Shown piece after piece: positions 10,393-23,525 of a stretch of DNA of 64,000 bases (positions within the stretch are counted from its first letter, which is position 1; each line of letters starts with the position of its first letter). The translations under genes and the position numbers were made by a program. Location: contig CM072803.1 of the NCBI GenBank assembly GCA_037013495.1, positions 51,907,627 to 51,971,626 on the forward strand, written 5' to 3'. The notes beneath the pieces are model-generated. The model was not told the DNA's origin, did not search any database, and saw only the letters and a program-made list of their open reading frames with translations. The DNA comes from Hippophae tibetana. Taxonomy: Eukaryota > Streptophyta > Magnoliopsida > Rosales > Elaeagnaceae.

Positions 10393-13300
10393 ATAATTTC
10401 AGTTAAATATATCAAAATTATTAGGAAATAAAACGTGTAGTATTTATTTCGCCAACTTTCTTTTATAATATTGATATGAGAAAATGATTATGTTTTATTT
10501 TCCCCTCATTGATTTTTCCTCATGATCTATGATTATTTTCTTTCCTTTGTAAGTCTTAATTACTAGCACAGGCAAATTCATGCAAATTATAATACCTCCC
10601 TTCCAAATGAAAAATGTGGATGGATAGAGGTTGTTTCAGACATCATTTGTAAACTTTTTTTTACCCAGCTAGAAAAATTGCTATTGTGGATGAGCGTAAT
10701 ATGTAGCATCATATTTCACTAACTCTTACTCTTAGAATGGGTTTGAAACCTAGATTTATAGCGAGAAAGGGACAACCAAAGGTAAAATTCATTACGATGC
10801 CATCCAAAAAAACCACAATAACTTATAAATAAGTTAAGAATATTGATGTCAAAAATGAGTCGAAAATGAGAATTATTGATCTCTTATTTAGAATAATGAA
10901 CAAAATTTCAAATTTAAATAGTTTTGCATCATAAGACGTAATAATTTTAGTTAAATATATCATAATTATTAGGAAATATAACGCGTAGTATTTATTTCGC
11001 CAACTTTCTTTTACAATATAGATATGAGAAAATGATTATGTTTTATTTTCCCGTTATTGATTTTTCCTCATGATCTATGATTATTTTCTTTCCTTTGTAA
11101 GTCCTAATTCCCCGCATAGGCAAATTCATGAAAATTATATTACCTCCCTTCAAAATGGAAAAAGTTGATGGATATAGGTTTTTTTAGACATCATTTGTAA
11201 ACTTCTTGTTACATAGCTAGAAAAATTGCTATTGTGGATGAGCATAATATGTAGCATCATATTTCACTAACTCTTCCTCTTAGAATGGGTTTGAAACCTA
11301 GATTTCTAGGGAGAAAGGGACAACCAAAGGCAAATTCATTACGATGCCATCCAAAAAAACCACAATAACTTATAAATAAGTTAAGAATATTGATGTCAAA
11401 AATGAGTCGAAAATGAGAATTATTGATCTCTTATTTAGAATAATGAACAAAATTTCAAATTTAAATAGTTTTGCTTCATAATACGTAATAATTTCACTTA
11501 AATATATCATAATTATTACGAAATAAAACGCGTAGTATTTATATCACCAACTTTCTTTTATAATATAGACATGAGAAAATGATTATGTTTTATTTTCCCC
11601 TTATTGATTTTTCTTGAAGATATATGATTATTTTCTTTCCTTTGTAAGTCTTAATTCCTAGCATAGGCAAATTCATGCAAACTATATTACCTCCCTTCCA
11701 AATGAATAATGTTGATGGATAGAGGATGTTTCAGACATCATTTGTAAACTTTTTGTTACCTAGCTAGAAAAATTGCTATTGTGGAGGAGCGTAATATGTA
11801 GCATCATATTTCACTAACTCTTACTCTTAGAATGGGTTTGAAACCTAGATTTCTAGGAAGAAAGGGACAACCAAAGGCAAATTCATTACGATGCCATCCA
11901 AAAAAACCACAATAACTTATAAATAAGTGAAGAATATTGATTTCAAAAATGAGTCTAAAATGAGAATTATTGATCTCTTATTTAGAATAATGAACAAAAT
12001 TTCAAATTTAAATAGTTTTGCATCATAAGACGTAATAATTTCAGTTAAATATATCAAAATTATTAGGAAATAAAACGTGTAGTATTTATTTCGCCAACTT
12101 TCTTTTATAATATTGATATGAGAAAATGATTATGTTTTATTTTCCCCTCATTGATTTTTCCTCATGATCTATGATTATTTTCTTTCCTTTGTAAGTCCTA
12201 ATTCCCCGCATAGGCAAATTCATGAAAATTATATTACCTCCCTTCAAAATGGAAAAAGTTGATGGATATAGGTTTTTTTAGACATCATTTGTAAACTTCT
12301 TGTTACATAGCTAGAAAAATTGCTATTGTGGATGAGCATAATATGTAGCATCATATTTCACTAACTCTTCCTCTTAGAATGGGTTTGAAACCTAGATTTC
12401 TAGGGAGAAAGGGACAACCAAAGGCAAATTCATTACGATGCCATCCAAAAAAACCACAATAACTTATAAATAAGTTAAGAATATTGATGTCAAAAATGAG
12501 TCGAAAATGAGAATTATTGATCTCTTATTTAGAATAATGAACAAAATTTCAAATTTAAATAGTTTTGCTTCATAATACGTAATAATTTCACTTAAATATA
12601 TCATAATTATTACGAAATAAAACGCGTAGTATTTATATCACCAACTTTCTTTTATAATATAGACATGAGAAAATGATTATGTTTTATTTTCCCCTTATTG
12701 ATTTTTCTTGAAGATATATGATTATTTTCTTTCCTTTGTAAGTCTTAATTCCTAGCATAGGCAAATTCATGCAAACTATATTACCTCCCTTCCAAATGAA
12801 TAATGTTGATGGATAGAGGATGTTTCAGACATCATTTGTAAACTTTTTGTTACCTAGCTAGAAAAATTGCTATTGTGGAGGAGCGTAATATGTAGCATCA
12901 TATTTCACTAACTCTTACTCTTAGAATGGGTTTGAAACCTAGATTTCTAGGAAGAAAGGGACAACCAAAGGCAAATTCATTACGATGCCATCCAAAAAAA
13001 CCACAATAACTTATAAATAAGTGAAGAATATTGATTTCAAAAATGAGTCTAAAATGAGAATTATTGATCTCTTATTTAGAATAATGAACAAAATTTCAAA
13101 TTTAAATAGTTTTGCATCATAAGACGTAATAATTTCAGTTAAATATATCAAAATTATTAGGAAATAAAACGTGTAGTATTTATTTCGCCAACTTTCTTTT
13201 ATAATATTGATATGAGAAAATGATTATGTTTTATTTTCCCCTCATTGATTTTTCCTCATGATCTATGATTATTTTCTTTCCTTTGTAAGTCTTAATTACT

Positions 13301-13675
13301 AGCACAGGCAAATTCATGCAAATTATATTACCTCCCTTCCAAATGAAAAATGTTGATGGATAGAGGTTGTTTCAGACATGATTTGTAAACTTTTTTTCAC
13401 CCAGCTAGAAAAATTGCTATTGTGGATGAGCGTAATATGTAGCATCATATTTCACTAACTCTTACTCTTAGAATGGGTTTGAAACCTAGATTTATAGCGA
13501 GAAAGGGACAACCAAAGGCAAATTCATTACGATGCCATCCAAAAAAACCACAATAACTTATAAATAAGTTAAGAATATTGATGTCAAAAATGAGTCGAAA
13601 ATGAGAATTATTGATCTCTTATTTAGAATAATGAACAAAATTTCAAATTTAAATAGTTTTGCATCATAAGACGTA
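10393..13675 (+). repeat. C-A-D-(C/A)-D-C block with crossover hybrid
   Basis: Monomers start at 10393 (C), 10941 (A, with CTTTTACAATATAG), 11488 (D), 12035 (hybrid), 12582 (D) and 13129 (C). The 10393 copy is 548 bp through an extra A in GGTAAAATTC. The two D copies share ATACGTAA just upstream, ATTACGAAATAAA and GAGTCTAAAATG, so they are recent duplicates 1,094 bp apart. The hybrid at 12035 begins as C (ATATCAAAATT, CCTCATTG) and changes to A at or before CCCCGCATAGG. That is what unequal exchange between a C and an A monomer within an A-D-C-B array would leave, with the intervening monomers lost. Confidence 0.8.
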
Positions 13676-16600
13676 ATAATTTTAGTTAAATATATCATAA
13701 TTATTAGGAAATAAAACGCGTAGTATTTATTTCGCCAACTTTCTTTTATAATATAGATATGAGAAAATGATTATGTTTTATTTTCCCCTTATTGATTTTT
13801 CCTCATGATCTATGATTATTTTCTTTCCTTTGTAAGTCCTAATTCCCCGCATAGGCAAATTCATGAAAATTATATTACCTCCCTTCAAAATGGAAAAAGT
13901 TGATGGATATAGGTTTTTTTAGACATCATTTGTAAACTTCTTGTTACATAGCTAGAAAAATTGCTATTGTGGATGAGCATAATATGTAGTATCATATTTC
14001 ACTAACTCTTCGTCTTAGAATGGGTTTGAAACCTAGATTTCTAGGGAGAAAGGGACAACCAAAGGCAAATTCATTACGATGCCATCCAAAAAAACCACAA
14101 TAACTTATAAATAAGTTAAGAATAATGATGTCAAAAATGAGTCGAAAATGAGAATTATTGATCTCTTATTTAGAATAATGAACAAAATTTCAAATTTAAA
14201 TAGTTTTGCATCATAAGACGTAATAATTTCAGTTAAATATATCAAAATTATTAGGAAATAAAACGTGTAGTATTTATTTCGCCAAATTTCTTTTATAATA
14301 TTGATATGAGAAAATGATTATGTTTTTTTTTCCCCTCATTGATTTTTCCTCATGATCTATGATTATTTTCTTTCCTTTGTAAGTCTTAATTACTAGCACA
14401 GGCAAATTCATGCAAATTATATTACCTCCCTTCCAAATGAAAAATGTTGATGAATAGAGGTTGTTTCAAACATCATTTGTAAACTTTTTTTTACCCAGCT
14501 AGAAAAATTGCTATTGTGGATGAGCGTAATTTGTAGCATCATATTTTACTAACTCTTACTCTTAGAATGGGTTTGAAACCTAGATTTATAGTGAGAAAGG
14601 GACAACCAAAGGCAAATTCATTACGATGCCATCCAAAAAAACCACAATAACTTATAAATAAGTTGAGAATATTGATGTCAAAAATGAGTCTAAAATGAGA
14701 ATTATTGATCTCTTATTTAGAATAATGAACAAAATTTCAAATTTAAATAGTTTTACATCATAAGACGTAAAAATTTCAGTTAAATATATCATAATTATTA
14801 GGAAATATAACGTGTAGTATTTATTTCGCCAACTTTCTTTTATAATATTGATATGAGAAAATGATTATGTTTTATTTTCCCCTTATTGATTTTTCCTCAT
14901 GATCTATGATTATTTTCTTTCCTTTGTAAGTCCTAATTCCCCGCATAGGCAAATTCATGGAAATTATATTACCTCCCTTCAAAATGGAAAAAAGTTGATG
15001 GATATAGGTTTTTTTAGACATCATTTGTAAACTTCTTGTTACCTAGCAAGAATAATTGCTATTATGGATGAGCGTAATATGTAGCATTATATTTCACTAA
15101 CTCTTACTCTTAGAATGGGTTTGAAACCTAGATTTCTAGGGAGAAAGAGACAACCAAAGGCAAATTCATTATGATCTTATCGAAAATAACTACAATAACT
15201 TATAAATAAGTTAAGAATAATGATGTCAAAAATGAGTCGAAAATGAGAATTATTGATCTCTTATTTAGAATAATGAACAAAATTTCAAATTTAAATAGTT
15301 TTGCATCATAAGACGTAATAATTTCAGTTAAATATATCAAAATTATTAGGAAATAAAACGTGTAGTATTTATTTCGCCAAATTTCTTTTATAATATTGAT
15401 ATGAGAAAATGATTATGTTTTATTTTCCCCTCATTGATTTTTCCTCATGATCTATGATTATTTTCTTTCCTTTGTAAGTCCTAATTCCCCGCATAGGCAA
15501 ATTCATGAAAATTATATTACCTCCCTTCAAAATGGAAAAAGTTGATGGATATATGTTTTTTTAGACATCATTTGTAAACTTCTTGTTACATAGCTAGAAA
15601 AATTGCTATTGTGGATGAGCATAATATGTAGCATCATATTTCACTAACTCTTCCTCTTAGAATGGGTTTGAAACCTAGATTTCTAGGGAGAAAGGGACAA
15701 CCAAAGGCAAATTCATTACGATGCCATCCAAAAAAACCACAATAACTTATAAATAAGTTAAGAATATTGATGTCAAAAATGAGTCGAAAATGAGAATTAT
15801 TGATCTCTTATTTAGAATAATGAACAAAATTTCAAATTTAAATAGTTTTGCATCATAAGACGTAAAAATTTCAGTTAAATATATCAAAATTATTAGGAAA
15901 TATAACGTGTAGTATTTATTTCGCCAACTTTCTTTTATAATATTGATATGAGAAAATGATTATGTTTTATTTTCCCCTTATTGATTTTTCCTCATGATCT
16001 ATGATTATTTTCTTTCCTTTGTAAGTCTTAATTCCTAGCATAGGCAAATTCATGCAAATTATATTACCTCCCTTCCAAATGAAAAATGTTGATGGATATA
16101 GGTTTTTTTAGACATCATTTGTAAACTTCTTGTTACATAGCTAGAAAAATTGCAATTGTGGATGAGCGTAATATGTAGCATCATATTTCACTAAATCTTC
16201 CTCTTAAAATGGGTTTGAAACCTAGATTTCTAGGGGGAAAGGGACAACCAAAGGCAAATTAATTATGATCTCATCCAAAACAACCACAATATCTTATAAA
16301 TAAGTTAAGAATATTGATGTCAAAAATGAGTCGAAAATGAGAATTATTGATCTCTTATTTAGAATAATGAACAAAATTTCAAATTTAAATAGTTTTGCAT
16401 TATAAGACGTAATAATTTCACTTAAATATATCATAATTATTAGGAAATAAAACGCGTAGTATTTATTTCGCCAACTTTCTTTTATAATATTGATATGAGA
16501 AAATGATTATGTTTTATTTTCCCCTTATTGATTTTTCCTCATGATCTATGATTATTTTCTTTCCTTTGTAAGTCCTAATTCCCCGCATAGGCAAATTCAT

Positions 16601-19600
16601 GCAAATTATATTACCTCCCTTCAAAATGGAAAAAGTTGATGGATATAGGTTTTTTTAGACATCATTTGTAAACTTCTTGTTACCTAGCTAGAATAATTGC
16701 TATTATGGATGAGCGTAATATGTAGCATTATATTTCACTAACTCTTACTCTTAGAATGGGTTTGAAACCTAGATTTATAGCGAGAAAGGGACAACCAAAG
16801 GCAAATTCATTACGATGCCATCCAAAAAAACCACAATAACTTATAAATAAGTTAAGAATATTGATGTCAAAAATGAGTCGAAAATGAGAATTATTGATCT
16901 CTTATTTAGAATAATGAACAAAATTTCAAATTTAAATAGTTTTGCATCATAAGACGTAATAATTTTAGTTAAATATATCATAATTATTAGGAAATAAAAC
17001 GCGTAGTATTTATTTCGCCAACTTTCTTTTATAATATAGATATGAGAAAATGATTATGTTTTATTTTCCCCTTATTGATTTTTCCTCATGATCTATGATT
17101 ATTTTCTTTCCTTTGTAAGTCCTAATTCCCCGCATAGGCAAATTCATGAAAATTATATTACCTCCCTTCAAAATGGAAAAAGTTGATGGATATAGGTTTT
17201 TTTAGACATCATTTGTAAACTTCTTGTTACATAGCTAGAAAAATTGCTATTGTGGATGAGCATAATATGTAGCATCATATTTCACTAACTCTTCCTCTTA
17301 GAATGGGTTTGAAACCTAGATTTCTAGGGAGAAAGGGACAACCAAAGGCAAATTCATTACGATGCCATCCAAAAAAACCACAATAACTTATAAATAAGTT
17401 AAGAATATTGATGTCAAAAATGAGTCGAAAATGAGAATTATTGATCTCTTATTTAGAATAATGAACAAAATTTCAAATTTAAATAGTTTTGCATCATAAG
17501 ACGTAAAAATTTCAGTTAAATATATCAAAATTATTAGGAAATATAACGTGTAGTATTTATTTCGCCAACTTTCTTTTATAATATTGATATGAGAAAATGA
17601 TTATGTTTTATTTTCCCCTTATTGATTTTTCCTCATGATCTATGATTATTTTCTTTCCTTTGTAAGTCCTAATTCCCCGCATAGGCAAATTCATGGAAAT
17701 TATATTACCTCCCTTCAAAATGGAAAAAAGTTGATGGATATAGGTTTTTTTAGACATCATTTGTAAACTTCTTGTTACCTAGCAAGAATAATTGCTATTA
17801 TGGATGAGCGTAATATGTAGCATTATATTTCACTAACTCTTACTCTTAGAATGGGTTTGAAACCTAGATTTCTAGGGAGAAAGAGACAACCAAAGGCAAA
17901 TTCATTATGATCTTATCGAAAATAACTACAATAACTTATAAATAAGTTAAGAATAATGATGTCAAAAATGAGTCGAAAATGAGAATTATTGATCTCTTAT
18001 TTAGAATAATGAACAAAATTTCAAATTTAAATAGTTTTGCATCATAAGACGTAATAATTTTAGTTAAATATATCATAATTATTAGGAAATAAAACGCGTA
18101 GTATTTATTTCGCCAACTTTCTTTTATAATATAGATATGAGAAAATGATTATGTTTTATTTTCCCCTTATTGATTTTTCCTCATGATCTATGATTATTTT
18201 CTTTCCTTTGTAAGTCCTAATTCCCCGCATAGGCAAATTCATGAAAATTATATTACCTCCCTTCAAAATGGAAAAAGTTGATGGATATAGGTTTTTTTAG
18301 ACATCATTTGTAAACTTCTTGTTACATAGCTAGAAAAATTGCTATTGTGGATGAGCATAATATGTAGCATCATATTTCACTAACTCTTCCTCTTAGAATG
18401 GGTTTGAAACCTAGATTTCTAGGGAGAAAGGGACAACCAAAGGCAAATTCATTACGATGCCATCCAAAAAAACCACAATAACTTATAAATAAGTTAAGAA
18501 TATTGATGTCAAAAATGAGTCTAAAATGAGAATTATTGATCTCTTATTTAGAATAATGAACAAAATTTCAAATTTAAATAGTTTTGCATCATAAGACGTA
18601 AAAATTTCAGTTAAATATATCATAATTATTAGGAAATATAACGTGTAGTATTTATTTCGCCAACTTTCTTTTATAATATTGATATGAGAAAATGATTATG
18701 TTTTATTTTCCCCTTATTGAGTTTTCCTCATGATCTAAGATTATTTTCTTTCCTTTGTAAGTCCTAATTCCCCGCATAGGCAAATTCATGGAAATTATAT
18801 TACCTCCCTTCAAAATGGAAAAAAGTTGATGGATATAGGTTTTTTTAGACATCATTTGTAAACTTCTTGTTACCTAGCAAGAATAATTGCTATTATGGAT
18901 GAGCGTAATATGTAGCATTATATTTCACTAACTCTTACTCTTAGAATGGGTTTGAAACCTAGATTTCTAGGGAGAAAGAGACAACCAAAGGCAAATTCAT
19001 TATGATCTTATCGAAAATAACTACAATAACTTATAAATAAGTTAAGAATAATGATGTCAAAAATGAGTCGAAAATGAGAATTATTGATCTCTTATTTAGA
19101 ATAATGAACAAAATTTCAAATTTAAATAGTTTTGCATCATAAGACGTAATAATTTCAGTTAAATATATCAAAATTATTAGGAAATAAAACGTGTAGTATT
19201 TATTTCGCCAAATTTCTTTTATAATATTGATATGAGAAAATGATTATGTTTTATTTTCCCCTCATTGATTTTTCCTCATTATCTATGATTATTTTCTTTC
19301 CTTTGTAAGTCTTAATTACTAGCACAGGCAAATTCATGCAAATTATATTACCTCCCTTCCAAATGAAAAATGTTGATGGATAGAGGTTGTTTGAGACATC
19401 ATTCGTAAACTTTTTTTTACCCAGCTAGAAAAATTGCTATTGTGGATGAGCGTAATATGTAGCATCATATTTCACTAACTCTTACTCTTAGAATTGGTTT
19501 GAAACCTAGATTTATAGCGAGAAAGGGACAACCAAAGGCAAATTCATTACGATGCCATCCAAAAAAACCACAATAACTTATAAATAAGTTAAGAATATTG

Positions 19601-20242
19601 ATGTCAAAAATGAGTCGAAAATGAGAATTATTGATCTCTTATTTAGAATAATGAACAAAATTTCAAATTTAAATAGTTTTGCATCATAAGACGTAATAAT
19701 TTTAGTTAAATATATCATAATTATTAGGAAATAAAACGTGTAGTATTTATTTCGCCAACTTTCTTTTATAATATAGATATGAGAAAATGATTATGTTTTA
19801 TTTTCCCCTTATTGATTTTTCCTCATGATCTATGATTATTTTCTTTCCTTTGTAAGTCCTAATTCCCCGCATAGGCAAATTCATGAAAATTATATTACCT
19901 CCCTTCAAAATGGAAAAAGTTGATGGATATATGTTTTTTTAGACATCATTTGTAAACTTCTTGTTACATAGCTAGAAAAATTGCTATTGTGGATGAGCAT
20001 AATATGTAGCATCATATTTCACTAACTCTTCCTCTTAGAATGGGTTTGAAACCTAGATTTCTAGGGAGAAAGGGACAACCAAAGGCAAATTCATTACGAT
20101 GCCATCCAAAAAAACCACAATAACTTATAAATAAGTTAAGAATATTGATGTCAAAAATGAGTGGAAAATGAGAATTATTGATCTCTTATTTAGAATAATG
20201 AACAAAATTTCAAATTTAAATAGCTTTGCATCATAAGACGTA
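13676..20242 (+). repeat. Twelve mixed A, B, C monomers with hybrids
   Basis: Monomer starts are 13676 (A), 14223 (C), 14770 (B), 15318 (C left, A right), 15865 (B left, F right), 16412 (G left, C right), 16959 (A), 17506 (B), 18054 (A), 18601 (B), 19149 (C) and 19696 (A). The 14770, 17506 and 18601 B copies carry an extra A in GGAAAAAAGTTG, giving 548-bp spacing. A and B alternate at 16959-19148, a local dimer pattern. The three hybrids mix characters that elsewhere belong to different subfamilies, and each change-over falls in a stretch identical between the parents. Nothing other than satellite is present. Confidence 0.8.
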
Positions 20243-23200
20243 ATAATTTCAATTAAATATATCATAATTATTAGGAAATAAAACGCGTAGTATTTATTTC
20301 GCCAACTTTCTTTTATAATATAGATATGAGAAAATGATTATGTTTTATTTTCCCCTTATTGATTTTTCCTCAGGATCTATGATTATTTTCTTTCCTTTGT
20401 AAGTCTTAATTCCTAGCATAGGCAAATTCATGCAAATTATATTACCTCCCTTCCAAATGAAAAATGTTGATGGATATAGGTTTTTTTAGACATCATTTGT
20501 AAACTTCTTGTTACATAGCTAGAAAAATTGCAATTGTGGATGAGCGTAATATGTAGCATCATATTTCACTAAATCTTCCTCTTAAAATGGGTTTGAAACC
20601 TAGATTTCTAGGGGGAAAGGGACAACCAAAGGCAAATTAATTATGATCTCATCCAAAACAACCACAATATCTTATAAATAAGTTAAGAATATTGATGTCA
20701 AAAATGAGTCGAAAATGAGAATTATTGATCTCTTATTTAGAATAATGAACAAAATTTCAAATTTAAATAGTTTTGCATTATAAGACGTAATAATTTCACT
20801 TAAATATATCATAATTATTAGGAAATATAACGCGTAGTATTTATTTCGCCAACTTTCTTTTATAATATAGACATGAGAAAATGATTATGTTTTATTTTCC
20901 CCTTATTGATTTTTCTCGATGATCTATGATTTATTTCTTTTCTTTGTAAGTCTTAATTCCTAGCACAGGCAAATTAATGCAAATTATATTACCTCCCTTC
21001 CAAATGAAAAATGTTGATGGATAGAGGTTGTTTCACACATCATTTGCAAACTTTTTGTTAGTTAGCTAGAAAAATTACTATTGTGGATGAGCGTAATATG
21101 TAGCATCATATTTCACTAACTCGTACTCTTAGAATGGGTTTGCAACCTAGATTTCTAGGGAGAAAAGGACAACCAAAGGCAAATTCATTACGATGCCATC
21201 CAAAAAAACGACAATAACTTATAAATAAGTTAAGAATATTGATGTCAAAAATGACTCGAAAATGAGAATTATTGATCTCTTATTTAGAATAATGAACAAA
21301 ATTTCAAATTTAAATAGTTTTGCATCATAAGACGTAATAATTTTAGTTAAATATATCATAATTATTAGGAAATAAAACGCGTAGTATTTATTTCGCCAAC
21401 TTTCTTTTATAATATAGATATAAGAAAATGATTATGTTTTATTTTCCCCTTATTGATTTTTCCTCATGATCTATGATTATTTTCTTTCCTTTGTAAGTCC
21501 TAATTCCCCACATAGGCAAATTCATGAAAATTATATTACCTCCCTTCAAAATGGAAAAAGTTGATGGATATAGGTTTTTTTAGACATCATTTGTAAACTT
21601 CTTGTTACATAGCTAGAAAAATTGCTATTGTGGATGAGCATAATATGTAGCATCATATTTCACTAACTCTTCCTCTTAGAATGGGTTTGAAACCTAGATT
21701 TCTAGGGAGAAAGGGACAACCAAAGGCAAATTCATTACGATGCCATCCAAAAAAACCACAATAACTTATAAATAAGTTAAGAATATTGATGTCAAAAATG
21801 AGTCGAAAATGAGAATTATTGATCTCTTATTTAGAATAATGAACAAAATTTCAAATTTAAATAGTTTTGCATCATAAGACGTAAAAATTTTAGTTAAATA
21901 TATCAAAATTATTAGGAAATATAACGTGTAGTATTTATTTCGCCAACTTTCTTTTATAATATTGATATGAGAAAATGATTATGTTTTATTTTCCCCTTAT
22001 TGATTTTTCCTCATGATCTATGATTATTTTCTTTCCTTTGTAAGTCCTAATTCCCCGCATAGGCAAATTCATGGAAATTATATTACCTCCCTTCAAAATG
22101 GAAAAAAGTTGATGGATATAGGTTTTTTTAGACATCATTTGTAAACTTCTTGTTACCTAGCAAGAATAATTGCTATTATGGATGAGCGTAATATGTAGCA
22201 TTATATTTCACTAACTCTTACTCTTAGAATGGGTTTGAAACCTAGATTTCTAGGGAGAAAGAGACAACCAAAGGCAAATTCATTATGATCTTATCGAAAA
22301 TAACTACAATAACTTATAAATAAGTTAAGAATAATGATGTCAAAAATGAGTCGAAAATGAGAATTATTGATCTCTTATTTAGAATAATGAACAAAATTTC
22401 AAATTTAAATAGTTTTGCATCATAAGACGTAATAATTTCAGTTAAATATATCAAAATTATTAGGAAATAAAACGTGTAGTATTTATTTCGCCAAATTTCT
22501 TTTATAATATTGATATGAGAAAATGATTATGTTTTATTTTCCCCTCATTGATTTTTCCTCATGATCTATTATTATTTTCTTTTCTTTGTAAGTCTTAATT
22601 ACTAGCACAGGCAAATTCATGCAAATTATATTACCTCCCTTCCAAATGAAAAATGTTGATGGATAGAGGTTGTTTCAGACATCATTTGTAAACTTTTTTT
22701 TACCCAGCTAGAAAAATTGCTATTGTGGATGAGCGTAATATGTAGCATCATATTTCACTAACTCTTACTCTTAGAATGGGTTTGAAACCTAGATTTATAG
22801 CGAGAAAGGGACAACCAAAGGCAAATTTATTACGATGCCATTCAAAAAAACCACAATAACTTATAAATAAGTTAAGAATATTGATGTCAAAAATGAGTCG
22901 AAAATGAGAATTATTGATCTCTTATTTAGAATAATGAACAAAATTTCAAATTTAAATAGTTTTGCATCATAAGACGTAATAATTTTAGTTAAATATATTA
23001 TAATTATTAGGAAATAAAACGCGTAGTATTTATTTCGCCAACTTTCTTTTATAATATAGATATGAGAAAATGATTATGTTTTATTTTCCCCTTATTGATT
23101 TTTCCTCATGATCTATGATTATTTTCTTTCCTTTGTAAGTCCTAATTCCCCGCATAGGCAAATTCATGAAAATTATATTACCTCCCTTCAAAATGGAAAA

Positions 23201-23525
23201 AGTTGATGGATATAGGTTTTTTTAGACATCATTTGTAAACTTCTTGTTACATAGCTAGAAAAATTGCTATTGTGGATGAGCATAATATGTAGCATCATAT
23301 TTCACTAACTCTTCCTCTTAGAATGGGTTTGAAACCTAGATTTCTAGGGAGAAAGGGACAACCAAAGGCAAATTCATTACGATGCCATCCAAAAAAACCA
23401 CAATAACTTATAAATAAGTTAAGAATATTGATGTCAAAAATGAGTGGAAAATGAGAATTATTGATCTCTTATTTAGAATAATGAACAAAATTTCAAATTT
23501 AAATAGTTTTGCATCATAAGACGTA
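20243..23525 (+). repeat. Six monomers F-E-A-B-C-A
   Basis: Monomers start at 20243 (F), 20790 (E), 21337 (A), 21884 (B), 22432 (C) and 22979 (A). The F copy has the full F signature: TTTCAATTAAAT, GCAATTGTGG, CTAAATCTTCC, CTAGGGGG and CAATATCTT. The E copy has TAGACATGAG, GATTTATTTCTTTT, CACACATC, GTTAGTTAGC and GGGTTTGCAACC. The B copy is 548 bp. The 22979 copy has the private ATATATTATAATT. The A-B-C order here foreshadows the clean trimer arrangement after 31732. Confidence 0.8.
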
